This document shows positions 1 to 7,854 of a stretch of DNA of 64,000 nt, piece by piece. The notes under the pieces are model-generated. The model saw nothing but the letters and a program-made list of their open reading frames with translations, searched no databases and was not told where the DNA came from. Position 1 is the first letter of the stretch, and every line of letters begins with the position of its first letter. Origin of the DNA: Alphaproteobacteria bacterium (GTDB taxonomy: Bacteria; Pseudomonadota; Alphaproteobacteria; Caulobacterales; Caulobacteraceae); the NCBI GenBank assembly GCA_018821435.1, contig JAHJME010000037.1, positions 236,296 through 300,295 of the forward strand, written 5' to 3'. The position numbers and the translations under genes are program-made.

Positions 1-688
1 GGCCCGCGAGGTGCACAAGCGCATGCGCCGCAGCATGACGGGCCGGAAACTGATCCTCGGAGTGGACCGACTGGACTATTCGAAGGGGCTGGAGGAGCGG
101 TTCCTGGCCTATGAGCAGTTCCTGGCCGACAGCGCCGAGCAACTCGAGAACGTGTTCTTCCTGCAGATCGCCACGCTCAGTCGCGACGAGGTGGAGGCCT
201 ACCAGGATCTTCGCGCGCGCCTCGATGCGGTCAGCGGGCGGATCAACGGCGCCTACGCCACGATCGACTGGGTCCCGCTGCGCTACGTGAACCGCTCGTA
301 CCGGCGCGACGAACTGGCAGGCGTATATCGGGCCGCCCATCTGGCTCTGGTGACGCCGCTGCGCGACGGCATGAACCTCGTCGCCAAGGAATTCGTCGCC
401 GCCCAGGACCCCGAGGATCCCGGAGTGCTCGTCCTCTCGCAATTCGCGGGCGCGGCCGAGCAGATGCCGGCCGCCTTGATCGTCAATCCGTTCAGCCGCG
501 AAGAATTGGCAGAGGCGATCCGTCGTGGCCTCGCCATGCCGAAGGCCGATCGGGTGAGCCGCTGGCGGGAGTTGATCGAGGGCGTCGAGCAGACGGGCGT
601 GTCACAGTGGCGCGACGCCTTCCTCGGCGCTCTGTTCCAAGGCCGAGGCAAGCGGGAAGCCCTACCGACGCAGCACAACGCCGCTTGA
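1..688 (+). CDS. otsA: Trehalose-6-phosphate synthase (GT20), C-terminal part
   Basis: The frame is open from base 2, so the gene begins outside the window and only about 228 C-terminal residues are seen. Family motifs are clear: VDRLDYSKGL near the start of the C-terminal Rossmann domain, and RDGMNLVAKEF, which in GT20 enzymes contacts the nucleotide-sugar phosphates. The enzyme joins UDP-glucose and glucose-6-phosphate to give trehalose-6-phosphate in the cytoplasm, an osmoprotectant and stress route. The GTG at 11 is an internal Val, not the start. No otsB phosphatase is visible downstream; it may lie upstream of the window. Confidence 0.95.
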   Translation, partial: AREVHKRMRRSMTGRKLILGVDRLDYSKGLEERFLAYEQFLADSAEQLENVFFLQIATLSRDEVEAYQDLRARLDAVSGRINGAYATIDWVPLRYVNRSYRRDELAGVYRAAHLALVTPLRDGMNLVAKEFVAAQDPEDPGVLVLSQFAGAAEQMPAALIVNPFSREELAEAIRRGLAMPKADRVSRWRELIEGVEQTGVSQWRDAFLGALFQGRGKREALPTQHNAA

Positions 689-779
689 GCCGGCGACGTG
701 CGGCGGGCGTCGAAAACGGCGGCGATGGTCTCGCTCCTCGGCGGCCTGGACGCGCCGTGATCCTGTGCTAGTCAGAACC

Positions 780-1778
780 ATGCTTGCGGGCTTGCTCTCG
801 AATGTCCCGGCGGGGCGCTGGCGCAACTACGCCTTGGCTGTCGGCGCCGCAGCCCTGGCATACGGCGCGCGCCTGCTTCTCGAACCTGTCCTGCAGGGCA
901 ACCACCCCTATCTGTTGTTCTATCCGGTGGTCCTGGTGGCCGCCTATGTGCTCGGCCGCGGACCGGCGATTGTGGCGGCGGCCCTGTCGGGTTGCCTGGC
1001 CTTCTGGAGCTTTGCTGATCCCGCCTTCAGCCTGGGTCTTCGCGCCGGCGTGGTGACGCCGCTGCTGTTCTTCGCGCTCACCTGCGGCACCGGCGTCTAC
1101 CTGATCACGGCCCTGACGCGGGCCCTCAACGGGTTGGCGGCGGACCAGGGCCGTTTGCTTGCGCTCGCGGACGCGCACGCCGGCCTCTTCCGGGATCTGC
1201 AGGGTCGGCTGGGCCATCACATGAGCCTAGTGGCGGGCGTGTTATCGCTGCAGGCGCGGGGCGAGCCGGACCCCGAGATCCTTGCGCTCCTGCGCAAGGC
1301 GGGCGAACGCTCCCAGCTCATCGCCCAGGCGCACCGCGAGGTCCTCGGCGCGCCGGCGGGGCAGGTGGACTTCACCGCCTTCGCCACGGCCCTGGCGCGC
1401 GGCGTCTGCGGCGAGACCCGGCAGACCTACGATCGGGTCCAGGTGGAAGGGCGGCCGGTCGAGTTGCCGCTGGAGACCGCCACCTCCATCGGGGTCGCGC
1501 TGGCCGAGACCCTGACCTGGATTCTCAACCGCAAGCCCACAGGGGTGCTGCATGTGCGCCTGGCGCTGGAAGCCGGCCGCCTGCGGCTGGCGGTGACCCA
1601 CACCGGTGAGGTCGGCGGCGAAATCGTCGCGCTCGCTCCGGCCGCTTACATGTTCCGCGCCATGGTCGAGCAGTTGGGCGCGCAGGTCGAGCCGATCGCG
1701 GATGGGACGCCAGGTCTGGCCCTTTCGATTCCCGTTCCGGTCCCGGACTTGCGCGCGCCGGACGCCACCCTTCACTAG
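780..1778 (+). CDS. DUF4118-type membrane sensor kinase, degenerate catalytic part
   Basis: About 332 aa. Residues 15-110 hold four hydrophobic segments of the DUF4118 kind (KdpD-like membrane sensor), including the LLFYPVVLVAAYVLG pattern. After a short coiled stretch comes a HisKA_2-like helix pair (LQGRLGHHMSLVAGVLSLQAR), where a family member would have an acceptor of the form ExxHRxKN. The ATPase part is weak: the usual N-box reads ALAETLTWILNRK and no G-rich box is evident. It may be a pseudokinase or very divergent. The ATG at 780 is preferred over an in-frame GTG at 765. No partner response regulator is adjacent. Confidence 0.7.
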   Translation: MLAGLLSNVPAGRWRNYALAVGAAALAYGARLLLEPVLQGNHPYLLFYPVVLVAAYVLGRGPAIVAAALSGCLAFWSFADPAFSLGLRAGVVTPLLFFALTCGTGVYLITALTRALNGLAADQGRLLALADAHAGLFRDLQGRLGHHMSLVAGVLSLQARGEPDPEILALLRKAGERSQLIAQAHREVLGAPAGQVDFTAFATALARGVCGETRQTYDRVQVEGRPVELPLETATSIGVALAETLTWILNRKPTGVLHVRLALEAGRLRLAVTHTGEVGGEIVALAPAAYMFRAMVEQLGAQVEPIADGTPGLALSIPVPVPDLRAPDATLH

Positions 1779-1819
1779 CGCGCGGCGCGAGGTTCCTAAG
1801 TCCACCGCAATATCGGCCC

Positions 1820-2221
1820 ATGCTGCAGCCCGTGCTCAAGACCGACCGGACCTGCGTCGCCGCTGCGCGGTGCGGCCTCGCCGGGCTGTTCCCCGCGACG
1901 GCCGACGCGGCCCATTCGCCCGCCAGGCGTGGGAGTCCGGCGACGGCGGAACAGCCTCCCGCGGCCGCTACGCCGACGCCCGAACGCATCCGCGTCCTGG
2001 CGGCGCTGGCGACCTATGGGACGCCTGGCTCGCGGTATGAGATGGGCGCCGTCGCCTTCCTGGCCACGCCGGCGCCGGCGGAGATCACCGAGACGCTCTG
2101 CTTCACCTATCTGGAGCGTCGGCCCGACGGCGCGTCGCGGACCGGGCTCGACGTCGCGCGCTGCCGGAATGGCGGCCGCCAACTCTTGCGCTTCTGGCGC
2201 CGGGAAGACCCGCCGCAGTGA
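1820..2221 (+). CDS. Small hypothetical protein
   Basis: 133 aa and not recognised. The first 50 residues are Ala/Pro/Arg rich and low in complexity; residues 55-133 look more like a folded domain (ERIRVLAALATYGTP, then ETLCFTYLERRPDG). It sits 41 bp after the sensor kinase on the same strand and 6 bp before the convergent marR stop. The start is uncertain and could lie further in. Confidence 0.4.
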   Translation: MLQPVLKTDRTCVAAARCGLAGLFPATADAAHSPARRGSPATAEQPPAAATPTPERIRVLAALATYGTPGSRYEMGAVAFLATPAPAEITETLCFTYLERRPDGASRTGLDVARCRNGGRQLLRFWRREDPPQ

Positions 2222-2227
2222 CGGACC

Positions 2228-2770
2228 TCAGGGGGTCTTGCGGCGCGCGCGGCGGGCGGGCGCGGACGAAGTGTCTTGAGGATCGCCCTCCAGCGCCTTC
2301 AGATCCGGCGTTGGCAGTTCAAGCTGCTCGAGCGCATGCATGAGGTCGGTGAAGACTGGAAGGCTCGACTGCAACTGGCCCAGGTTGTTGCGCGAGATCG
2401 TCTCAAGTTTGCGACGGCCGAGATCGGTCAGCGTAAGTTCCACGCGCCGGCGGTCGAGCGGCGAGGGTGCGCGCTTCAGGAGTTCGCGTTCCACCAGCCG
2501 ATCCACCAGGCCGAGTGCGCTGTGGTTCTTCACCAGCAGCACGCGGGCCAGTTCGCTCACGGTCATGGGCGCCGAGTCCGGATGGGCGCGGATCGCGAGC
2601 AGCGCCTGATGCTGCTGCGGGGTGAGGCCAAGGTCGCGCGAGCCGGTCTCGCTGAAGGCCATGAAGCGGCGCAGCGCCTGCCTGAAGGCCCCGAGCGCGC
2701 GGTAATCCTCGGTGGCGAGCTTGCGCCGGCTGGGACGGGGCGTGGACGGCTGTCGGGGGGACGCGGGCAC
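2228..2770 (-). CDS. MarR-family transcriptional regulator
   Basis: 180 aa. A basic N-terminal tail is followed by a MarR winged helix: LTPQQHQALLAIRAH, then the recognition part SELARVLLVKNHSALGLVDRLVERELL and the wing SPLDRRRVELTLTDLGR, in which the Asp-Arg-Arg signature is complete. C-terminal helices would form the dimer. Such proteins are usually ligand-released repressors of efflux or catabolic genes. The nearest genes on the same strand, the Usp/DUF4336 pair, lie upstream of it, so the target is not evident. Confidence 0.88.
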   Translation of the reverse strand: MPASPRQPSTPRPSRRKLATEDYRALGAFRQALRRFMAFSETGSRDLGLTPQQHQALLAIRAHPDSAPMTVSELARVLLVKNHSALGLVDRLVERELLKRAPSPLDRRRVELTLTDLGRRKLETISRNNLGQLQSSLPVFTDLMHALEQLELPTPDLKALEGDPQDTSSAPARRARRKTP

Positions 2771-2932
2771 AGAGGGCTCATGGGATCGGAGGTTGCGCCC
2801 CGGAGCTTCGGCGAAATCGCCCTGTTGCGCCAGCGGCGTTTGGCGCCGCCTTCCGCAAAAGCGGGCGTCGCGGCGCTGAGCGACAAAACATCGCAGCCTG
2901 ATCTATCGGGAAGCAGAGCCCGCTGCGGGCGG

Positions 2933-3709
2933 TCAACCCGGCGCGATCAGCAGGGCCGGGCGGCAGCGCCAGATCTCACGCCGCTCCAGGACGAGACCAA
3001 GGCCCCGCTCCTGGTCCAGGAGCATCTCGCGCGACAGGACCACCACGTCGGCGGGGAAATTGTCGAGCCAGCGCAGCACCCCCGGGTCCGCCGGGCCGAA
3101 GCGCATGGGATAGATCTCGACACCGTCCGGCCGCAGGCGCTCGCAAGCCAGCGCCAGCTTGTAGCGCGCGTCCATGCCGATCGGCTCCAGGACCACGACA
3201 TCGAGGCGCACGCCCGCGAGACTCGGATGATGTGCGGCGAACGCCAGCGTCCTGTGGTGGTCGGGGTTGGCGTCCAGGAGGACGAGGGCGCGCCGCGCCG
3301 GAAGGCGGACGCGCGCGACCAGACAGAGGGGGCGACGCCCGTGCCGCAGCACGCCGGCGGCGTGGACGCCCAGGCCGGTCTTCGCGCCGCCCCGGCCCAT
3401 CACCACCACGGAGGCGGAAGATTCAGCCGCCAACACCGCCTCGACCACGTCGCCGCGATCGAGCCTCAGGTGGCGCGCGGCCGTCCCATGGGCCGCCAGC
3501 CGGTCGCGCGCCGTGAGCACCACGCGCCGGGGGCCGCCGCGCGACGGCTCGACGTGCAGCACATCCACGAACGGTCCAGCGGACCGCGCCAGCCAGGCGG
3601 CATAGGCGCAGACCGCGGGGGCCTCGGGCGAGGCGTCCACGCAAGCCAGCACGCCTGGCGGGTGGACCCGCGGCGGAGCGGTCCGGTCGTCGCTCAGTCG
3701 AGCAGCCAT
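2933..3709 (-). CDS. Universal stress protein, tandem UspA-like
   Basis: 258 aa, the length of a two-domain Usp. The N-terminal half has GVLACVDASPEAPAVCAYAAWLAR followed by a VVVMGRGG turn resembling the GxxG nucleotide loop. The second half (ALVLLDANPDHHRTLAFAAHH) is a more divergent repeat ending CRPALLIAPG. The start overlaps the stop of the DUF4336 gene by 16 bp, so the two are probably one transcript. Cytoplasmic and stress related; no direct function can be read. Confidence 0.8.
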   Translation of the reverse strand: MAARLSDDRTAPPRVHPPGVLACVDASPEAPAVCAYAAWLARSAGPFVDVLHVEPSRGGPRRVVLTARDRLAAHGTAARHLRLDRGDVVEAVLAAESSASVVVMGRGGAKTGLGVHAAGVLRHGRRPLCLVARVRLPARRALVLLDANPDHHRTLAFAAHHPSLAGVRLDVVVLEPIGMDARYKLALACERLRPDGVEIYPMRFGPADPGVLRWLDNFPADVVVLSREMLLDQERGLGLVLERREIWRCRPALLIAPG

Positions 3710-4440
3710 TGGAAGGCGCGGCGAAGCCGGGTGGCGCCGTCGTTCTCGAACCCGCGGCCATGGGCGATCACGACCCGTTCGGGGCGCCAGGCCAGCATAC
3801 GTTCGACGGCCTGCCGCAACGGCGCGCGCGGGAAGGTGAGGCGCATGTCGCAGGCCATGCCGCCGTGGGGCGCCTGGACCCCGGCGAACCGGGTGAGCCG
3901 GCGCATCCAGCGCGCATGGATCCGCTGCGCCTCGAAGTTCTCGATCAGGTCGGTGAGGATGAGCGTGCGCGTGGCCGTGTGGAAGAAGACCACCTCGGTC
4001 ATGAAACGCCCGGCCACCGGCAGGGTCTGGAGATGGCCGTCCCAGGGATAGCCCGACGCCTTGGTCAGGGGCCGGCCCTCAAAGGAGAGGTGGCGGTGGG
4101 CCTGCTGCGGCAGGCGCGGCGCCAGATAGGCCTGCGCGCCCGGGTAGGCGGCCTTCCACTCGGGCAGCCACCAGTAGTGCAGCCGGTTCGGGCCGATCAG
4201 CCATCGCGGCGTTCCCAGGGTCGCGATCGCCGCCTGAAGCTCCGGCGTCAGGGCGGTCGGGGAGTGGATGAAGAGATCGCGGCCCCGCAGTCGGACGATG
4301 GTCATGCGCGTCGAAATGGGCAGGCTGAGCCCGACGAGCCCGAAGCGGATCGTCGGGCCGTCCACGATCCAAATGTCCGGCGCGACCGGCTTCAGCACGT
4401 TGAGCGGCGCATAGGCCTCCAGCGGGGCAGACGGTCTCAC
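3694..4440 (-). CDS. DUF4336 family protein
   Basis: 248 aa. It matches the DUF4336 layout: LKPVAPDIWIVDGP at the start, then LFIHSPTALTPEL, LGTPRWLIGPNRLHYWWLPEW and a late VVIAHGRGFENDG. The family has a metallo-beta-lactamase-like fold, but the classic HxHxDH motif is not seen, so hydrolase activity is unproven. First gene of a two-gene minus-strand unit with the Usp. The biological role is unknown. Confidence 0.75.
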   Translation of the reverse strand: MRPSAPLEAYAPLNVLKPVAPDIWIVDGPTIRFGLVGLSLPISTRMTIVRLRGRDLFIHSPTALTPELQAAIATLGTPRWLIGPNRLHYWWLPEWKAAYPGAQAYLAPRLPQQAHRHLSFEGRPLTKASGYPWDGHLQTLPVAGRFMTEVVFFHTATRTLILTDLIENFEAQRIHARWMRRLTRFAGVQAPHGGMACDMRLTFPRAPLRQAVERMLAWRPERVVIAHGRGFENDGATRLRRAFQWLLD

Positions 4441-4873
4441 GCGGCGCGGCTCCTCGTCGTTAGGACGCCTGCGTCGGACACGCGGCTAGGCCGGCCGGAC
4501 GACGCGGCCGGCGTCTGGATTTCGGACAAATCTTCCCCGTTCAGTCCGTATCCTCCCGTCACCACGCGGGCGGACGCCTTCCGAGACGGCGGCGAGAATC
4601 GAAGCGCGACGCCGGCGACGGGGGGGCGAGCCGGCGCCGCGCGGATCGTGGTTGCGACCCTGCTCAAGCTGTAGGGCATGGGACGTTACATCGTAAGACG
4701 ATATGTTGTCACAAGCCCGTGAGTTGCAACCTTCCGGGTTGGGCGCAGAGCCAGGTCGAAGCCGACATATGGCCGGCGCGATGGCGCGGCCATCGGCGCC
4801 TTTGGGGGCTGAACGGGCTTGATCGGGCGATGACGCTGGCGCAGGATGCGGAAAAGCATCGTTGAACGATCTA
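4441..4873. other. Intergenic region, no gene assigned
   Basis: About 430 bp between the DUF4336 gene (minus) and a small plus-strand gene, so it should hold divergent promoters. At 4690-4702 there is a short inverted repeat, ATCGT-aag-ACGAT, in locally AT-richer DNA; it could be a regulator site. A 57-codon minus frame (4686-4859) starts almost back to back with the plus gene and was not accepted. Confidence 0.4.
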
Positions 4874-5074
4874 ATGCAAAACTCCGCCGTTCTTCCCGCC
4901 GAGATCGCGGCTGATCTGCGGCTGCGTGCACGCCAGGCCTCTGGGCCGGCGCGCACATATCTGCTTTGGCTCGCGGCGGAGTGGGAGAAGTCGGGCGACC
5001 GCAACGATCCCGATCTGCTCACGCCACGGGGCCGCCGAACGTCGTGGCGAGAGACGGAGGTCGACCCCGGCTAG
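4874..5074 (+). CDS. Small hypothetical protein
   Basis: 66 aa from the ATG at 4874 (a TTG at 4862 would add four residues). The middle (AADLRLRARQASGPARTYLLWLAAEWEKSG) reads as amphipathic helices. No domain recognised. It lies about 100 bp before the XRE-like gene on the same strand. Confidence 0.4.
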   Translation: MQNSAVLPAEIAADLRLRARQASGPARTYLLWLAAEWEKSGDRNDPDLLTPRGRRTSWRETEVDPG

Positions 5075-5172
5075 TTCGATTTCGCCCGCAGCCCCCTCAA
5101 ATGGGTGCGGCAGACCAGAACAATCGCGTCGCGATGTATCAGGCAGCCGTGATTGGAGATTCTGGGACGACC

Positions 5173-5484
5173 ATGTCGACATCCGACACAGCGATGAGCC
5201 CGCAGATCGAGTCGCCGCGACGCCGACGGGGACGGCCCGCGACGACGACCGCCGACCCGATCCAGCTCAGGCCTTCGACCTGTCGCCGACGCCGCCTGGC
5301 GCTCGGGCTGTCCACCTATGAACTGGCGCAGCGCGCGCGACTCGACGAACAGACCGTGGTGCGGTTCGAAGTCGCGCTGGGCCGTCCCCGCCCGATCACG
5401 GTGATCGCCCTGCATAAGGCGCTCAGCCGCTTGGAGCGCCCCGGCGACAGGGCGGCGCGGCGCGCGCCGGGTCGGGTGGTTTGA
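5173..5484 (+). CDS. Short XRE-like DNA-binding protein with AT-hook-like N-terminus
   Basis: 103 aa from the ATG at 5173. An N-terminal basic stretch RRRRGRPA resembles an AT-hook. Residues 45-90 form a Cro/CI-type helix-turn-helix: CRRRRLALGLSTYELAQRA, then TVVRFEVALGRPRPITVIALHKAL. The start was chosen because the paralogue at 11911-12222 is also exactly 103 codons and aligns over the whole HTH. Upstream in-frame ATGs exist at 5101 and 5134. Likely a small regulator; target unknown. Confidence 0.65.
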   Translation: MSTSDTAMSPQIESPRRRRGRPATTTADPIQLRPSTCRRRRLALGLSTYELAQRARLDEQTVVRFEVALGRPRPITVIALHKALSRLERPGDRAARRAPGRVV

Positions 5485-5487
5485 GGC

Positions 5488-5715
5488 GTGAACGGATCGG
5501 CGCTCATGCATGGCCTGGTCGTCATTGCGGGGGCTCTGGTCGCCGCGACACTTGGCGCGGCCGCCGGGCAGGGCCTGGCGCTGGAGCCAGGTGCGCTGGG
5601 TCCCGTCGGCGGCGCGCGGCTCTATGTCTCGGGTCCGAGGTTGTTGGCGCATGCCGACGCACGGGCGCGCGTTGGCGACGTGGATTCAAGGACCGATCCA
5701 CGACCTGGGATCTAG
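5488..5715 (+). CDS. Small putative membrane protein
   Basis: 75 codons from a GTG 3 bp after the XRE-like stop, or 69 from the ATG at 5506. Residues 8-30 (HGLVVIAGALVAATLGAAAG) make one hydrophobic segment; the rest is Ala/Arg rich. No family recognised. Tight spacing suggests co-transcription with the XRE-like gene, but this may be a chance frame in high-GC DNA. Confidence 0.3.
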   Translation: MNGSALMHGLVVIAGALVAATLGAAAGQGLALEPGALGPVGGARLYVSGPRLLAHADARARVGDVDSRTDPRPGI

Positions 5716-5942
5716 CGGCCAAACTCGAACGAAGTTGAGGCTGTCCAATTCACCTGAACCGCACTGAAGACGGTTGGGCGGACGCCCGGCGGCCCACTCC
5801 GAGGTCGAAACCGCATCGGCCCATGGCCGTTAGCATCTGCAAGGCAAGGCGTTGCGAGCGATGTAGTTCCGCGACCCCCATCAACGGCGCGACGCCTTGG
5901 ACGCGACGAAACGCTCGGCCACACGCCAACAGGAGGACGTCG

Positions 5943-6203
5943 ATGTCGGTGATCCGGGAGCCCACGTCTGGATGTGGCGGCGACGCCACGATGGACCGCT
6001 GGCATACGTCCCTGGCGTCGGCAGGGCGCGACGATGACCCCGACAAGGGCTTGGACGTCGACCGAGAGGTGCTCGACGATGGGCAGGAAGAAGTGTTTTC
6101 CTACACGGCGGTCGCTTCGGGGCAGGTCGCAGATCCAAAGGCGCTCGGTCCTGAGGACCTTGCGCGGGCGCCCAAGTCGCCGGGACCCATCCGCACAAGC
6201 TAG
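5943..6203 (+). CDS. Small acidic hypothetical protein
   Basis: 86 aa. The start is set by a perfect AGGAGG at 5931-5936, six bases before the ATG, the strongest Shine-Dalgarno in this part of the window. The protein is acidic and Gly/Asp rich (DDDPDKGLDVDREVLDDGQEE) with no recognised domain. The frame continues upstream to 5823 but nothing supports that extension. About 230 bp without a gene precede it. Confidence 0.45.
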   Translation: MSVIREPTSGCGGDATMDRWHTSLASAGRDDDPDKGLDVDREVLDDGQEEVFSYTAVASGQVADPKALGPEDLARAPKSPGPIRTS

Positions 6204-6311
6204 GCCGACGCGCGCGCGGCTTTAGGGGTCGGCTCAGCGCCGCGATCCCCGCTCGCAGGTCCAAGCCATGTCGACCCCTGCAAGCGTCGCCAGATCCCGC
6301 CGATGACGGGA

Positions 6312-7658
6312 CTACGCGTCGCTGGCGTGATGTCGGCCCGCGGTGTTCGCGGGTTCGGTCGCGCGCCGCCAGGTCTGGGCGAGAACGTGGTAGAGCGGCT
6401 GCGGCATCACCAGTCCTGACGACCAGCGGGCCAGGAGGGCGCTCAGCATCAGTGGCCCCACGAGGGCCGGGTCGCGCGTCATCTCCATCAGGATGACGGC
6501 GCTCGTGAGCGGAGCCTGGACGACACCGGTCAGATAGCTCGCCATACCGAGCACGACGGCGTCGCCCCCGGCCACGCCGAGGCCCATGTGTCCGAACGCT
6601 GCGCCCAGCCCCGCCCCGATCGACAGCGACGGAGCGAAGATGCCGCCCGGAATGCCGGAGCAGGCCGCCGCCAGTGTCGCCAGCCATTTCGCGCCGGCGA
6701 ATTCGAGCCCGCGACCGGCGGATCCCTGGAGGATCGCCTTGGCCTCCTCGTATCCTGCGCCGAAGGTCAGCCCGCCCGTGGCGGCGGCGATCGCCGCCGC
6801 CACGGCGCCGCAGATCAGGGCGAACACCACGGGGCGACGGCGCCGCCAAGCCGCCAGGCCGGCGTCGCCCGGTCCGATTACCGCCACAAGCGTTCGGGCG
6901 AAGGCGCCGCCCAACAGGCCGCCCGCCAGTCCGACCAGCGGCGCCGCCAGCCAGGCCGACGTCAGGGCGGTCCCGTGGCTTCGAACGCCGAAGTAGGCGT
7001 AGTCCCCTTGCAGGGCGTAGGCGGTGAACCCGGACACGACCACGACGAGGATCACCGCGGTGTGCGTGCGCCGCTCGAAACTGCGGGCGAGTTCCTCGAC
7101 GGCGAAGACCACCCCGGCGATCGGCGTGTTGAACGCCGCCGCCACGCCCGCTGCCCCACCGGCGATGATCAGGGCCCGGCGCCCCGGCCCGCCGCGCAGA
7201 CCGCGTGTCAACGACCGCTGGATGCCAGCCACCACCTGCACCGTCGGCCCTTCACGGCCAATGGACGCGCCGCAGAGCAGGCCGAGGACCGAGAGGAGGA
7301 CCTTGAAGGCCGCCGTTCGCAAGGTCACGCGCTGGCCGTCCCACCGACCGCGCCAGCGGAATTCAGCCGCCGCGACGACCTGTGGAATGCCGCTGCCGGC
7401 GGCTTCGGGCGCCAGTCGCCGTGTCAGCCAGACCAGGCCGGCGAACCCCGCCGGGAGCAGCGCCAGCATGGCCCAAGGCGCCTGCCGATAGAGGTCCGCG
7501 TGGAGGCGCATCGTCGCGTCGCAGAGGCGGGCGAACATGGCGGCGACGAGGCCGCCGACCACCGCCACGGCCACGATGTAGCCGGTCCGAAGCATGCGAC
7601 GGATATGGAGCCGGCTCGCCAGACGCTCGCGCCGACTGCGTCCGGATCGAGGGACCAT
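6312..7658 (-). CDS. ClC-type chloride channel/antiporter
   Basis: 448 aa from the ATG at 7658; the frame runs open upstream only as antisense of the transglycosylase gene. ClC signatures are present in order: GSGIPQ, GREGPTVQ (gating Glu), FNTPIAGVVFAVEE (the Glu pair that in ClC-ec1 holds the proton glutamate), GGIFAPSLSIGAGLGA and PLYHVL, whose Tyr fits the anion-coordinating Tyr445. With both glutamates kept, a Cl-/H+ antiporter is more likely than a passive channel. About ten or more membrane helices, inner membrane. Divergent from the transglycosylase across 196 bp. Confidence 0.93.
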   Translation of the reverse strand: MVPRSGRSRRERLASRLHIRRMLRTGYIVAVAVVGGLVAAMFARLCDATMRLHADLYRQAPWAMLALLPAGFAGLVWLTRRLAPEAAGSGIPQVVAAAEFRWRGRWDGQRVTLRTAAFKVLLSVLGLLCGASIGREGPTVQVVAGIQRSLTRGLRGGPGRRALIIAGGAAGVAAAFNTPIAGVVFAVEELARSFERRTHTAVILVVVVSGFTAYALQGDYAYFGVRSHGTALTSAWLAAPLVGLAGGLLGGAFARTLVAVIGPGDAGLAAWRRRRPVVFALICGAVAAAIAAATGGLTFGAGYEEAKAILQGSAGRGLEFAGAKWLATLAAACSGIPGGIFAPSLSIGAGLGAAFGHMGLGVAGGDAVVLGMASYLTGVVQAPLTSAVILMEMTRDPALVGPLMLSALLARWSSGLVMPQPLYHVLAQTWRRATEPANTAGRHHASDA

Positions 7659-7854
7659 GCCGCGAAACCATCTCACGGCGTGTCTATGCCGGGTCGCCAC
7701 GAGGCATGCAATCGTGGCCTGTACGTTAGATCGCAGTACGTTGCATCGAGGACTGCGACCACCTTCCTGCCGATGTGATCGCCCCCGCGCGCGCCTCACC
7801 GGATTGTGAGTCCCGGGACCCCGATCTGCGCCCGCGCCCGCGTCGACACTGGTT

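Noticed and set aside
2276..4051. 591-codon plus-strand frame
   Set aside because: Antisense of the marR and Usp genes; Arg/His/Gln-rich translation without domains, typical of shadow frames in high-GC DNA.
4686..4859. 57-codon minus frame
   Set aside because: Would begin next to the plus-strand small gene with no SD or family resemblance.
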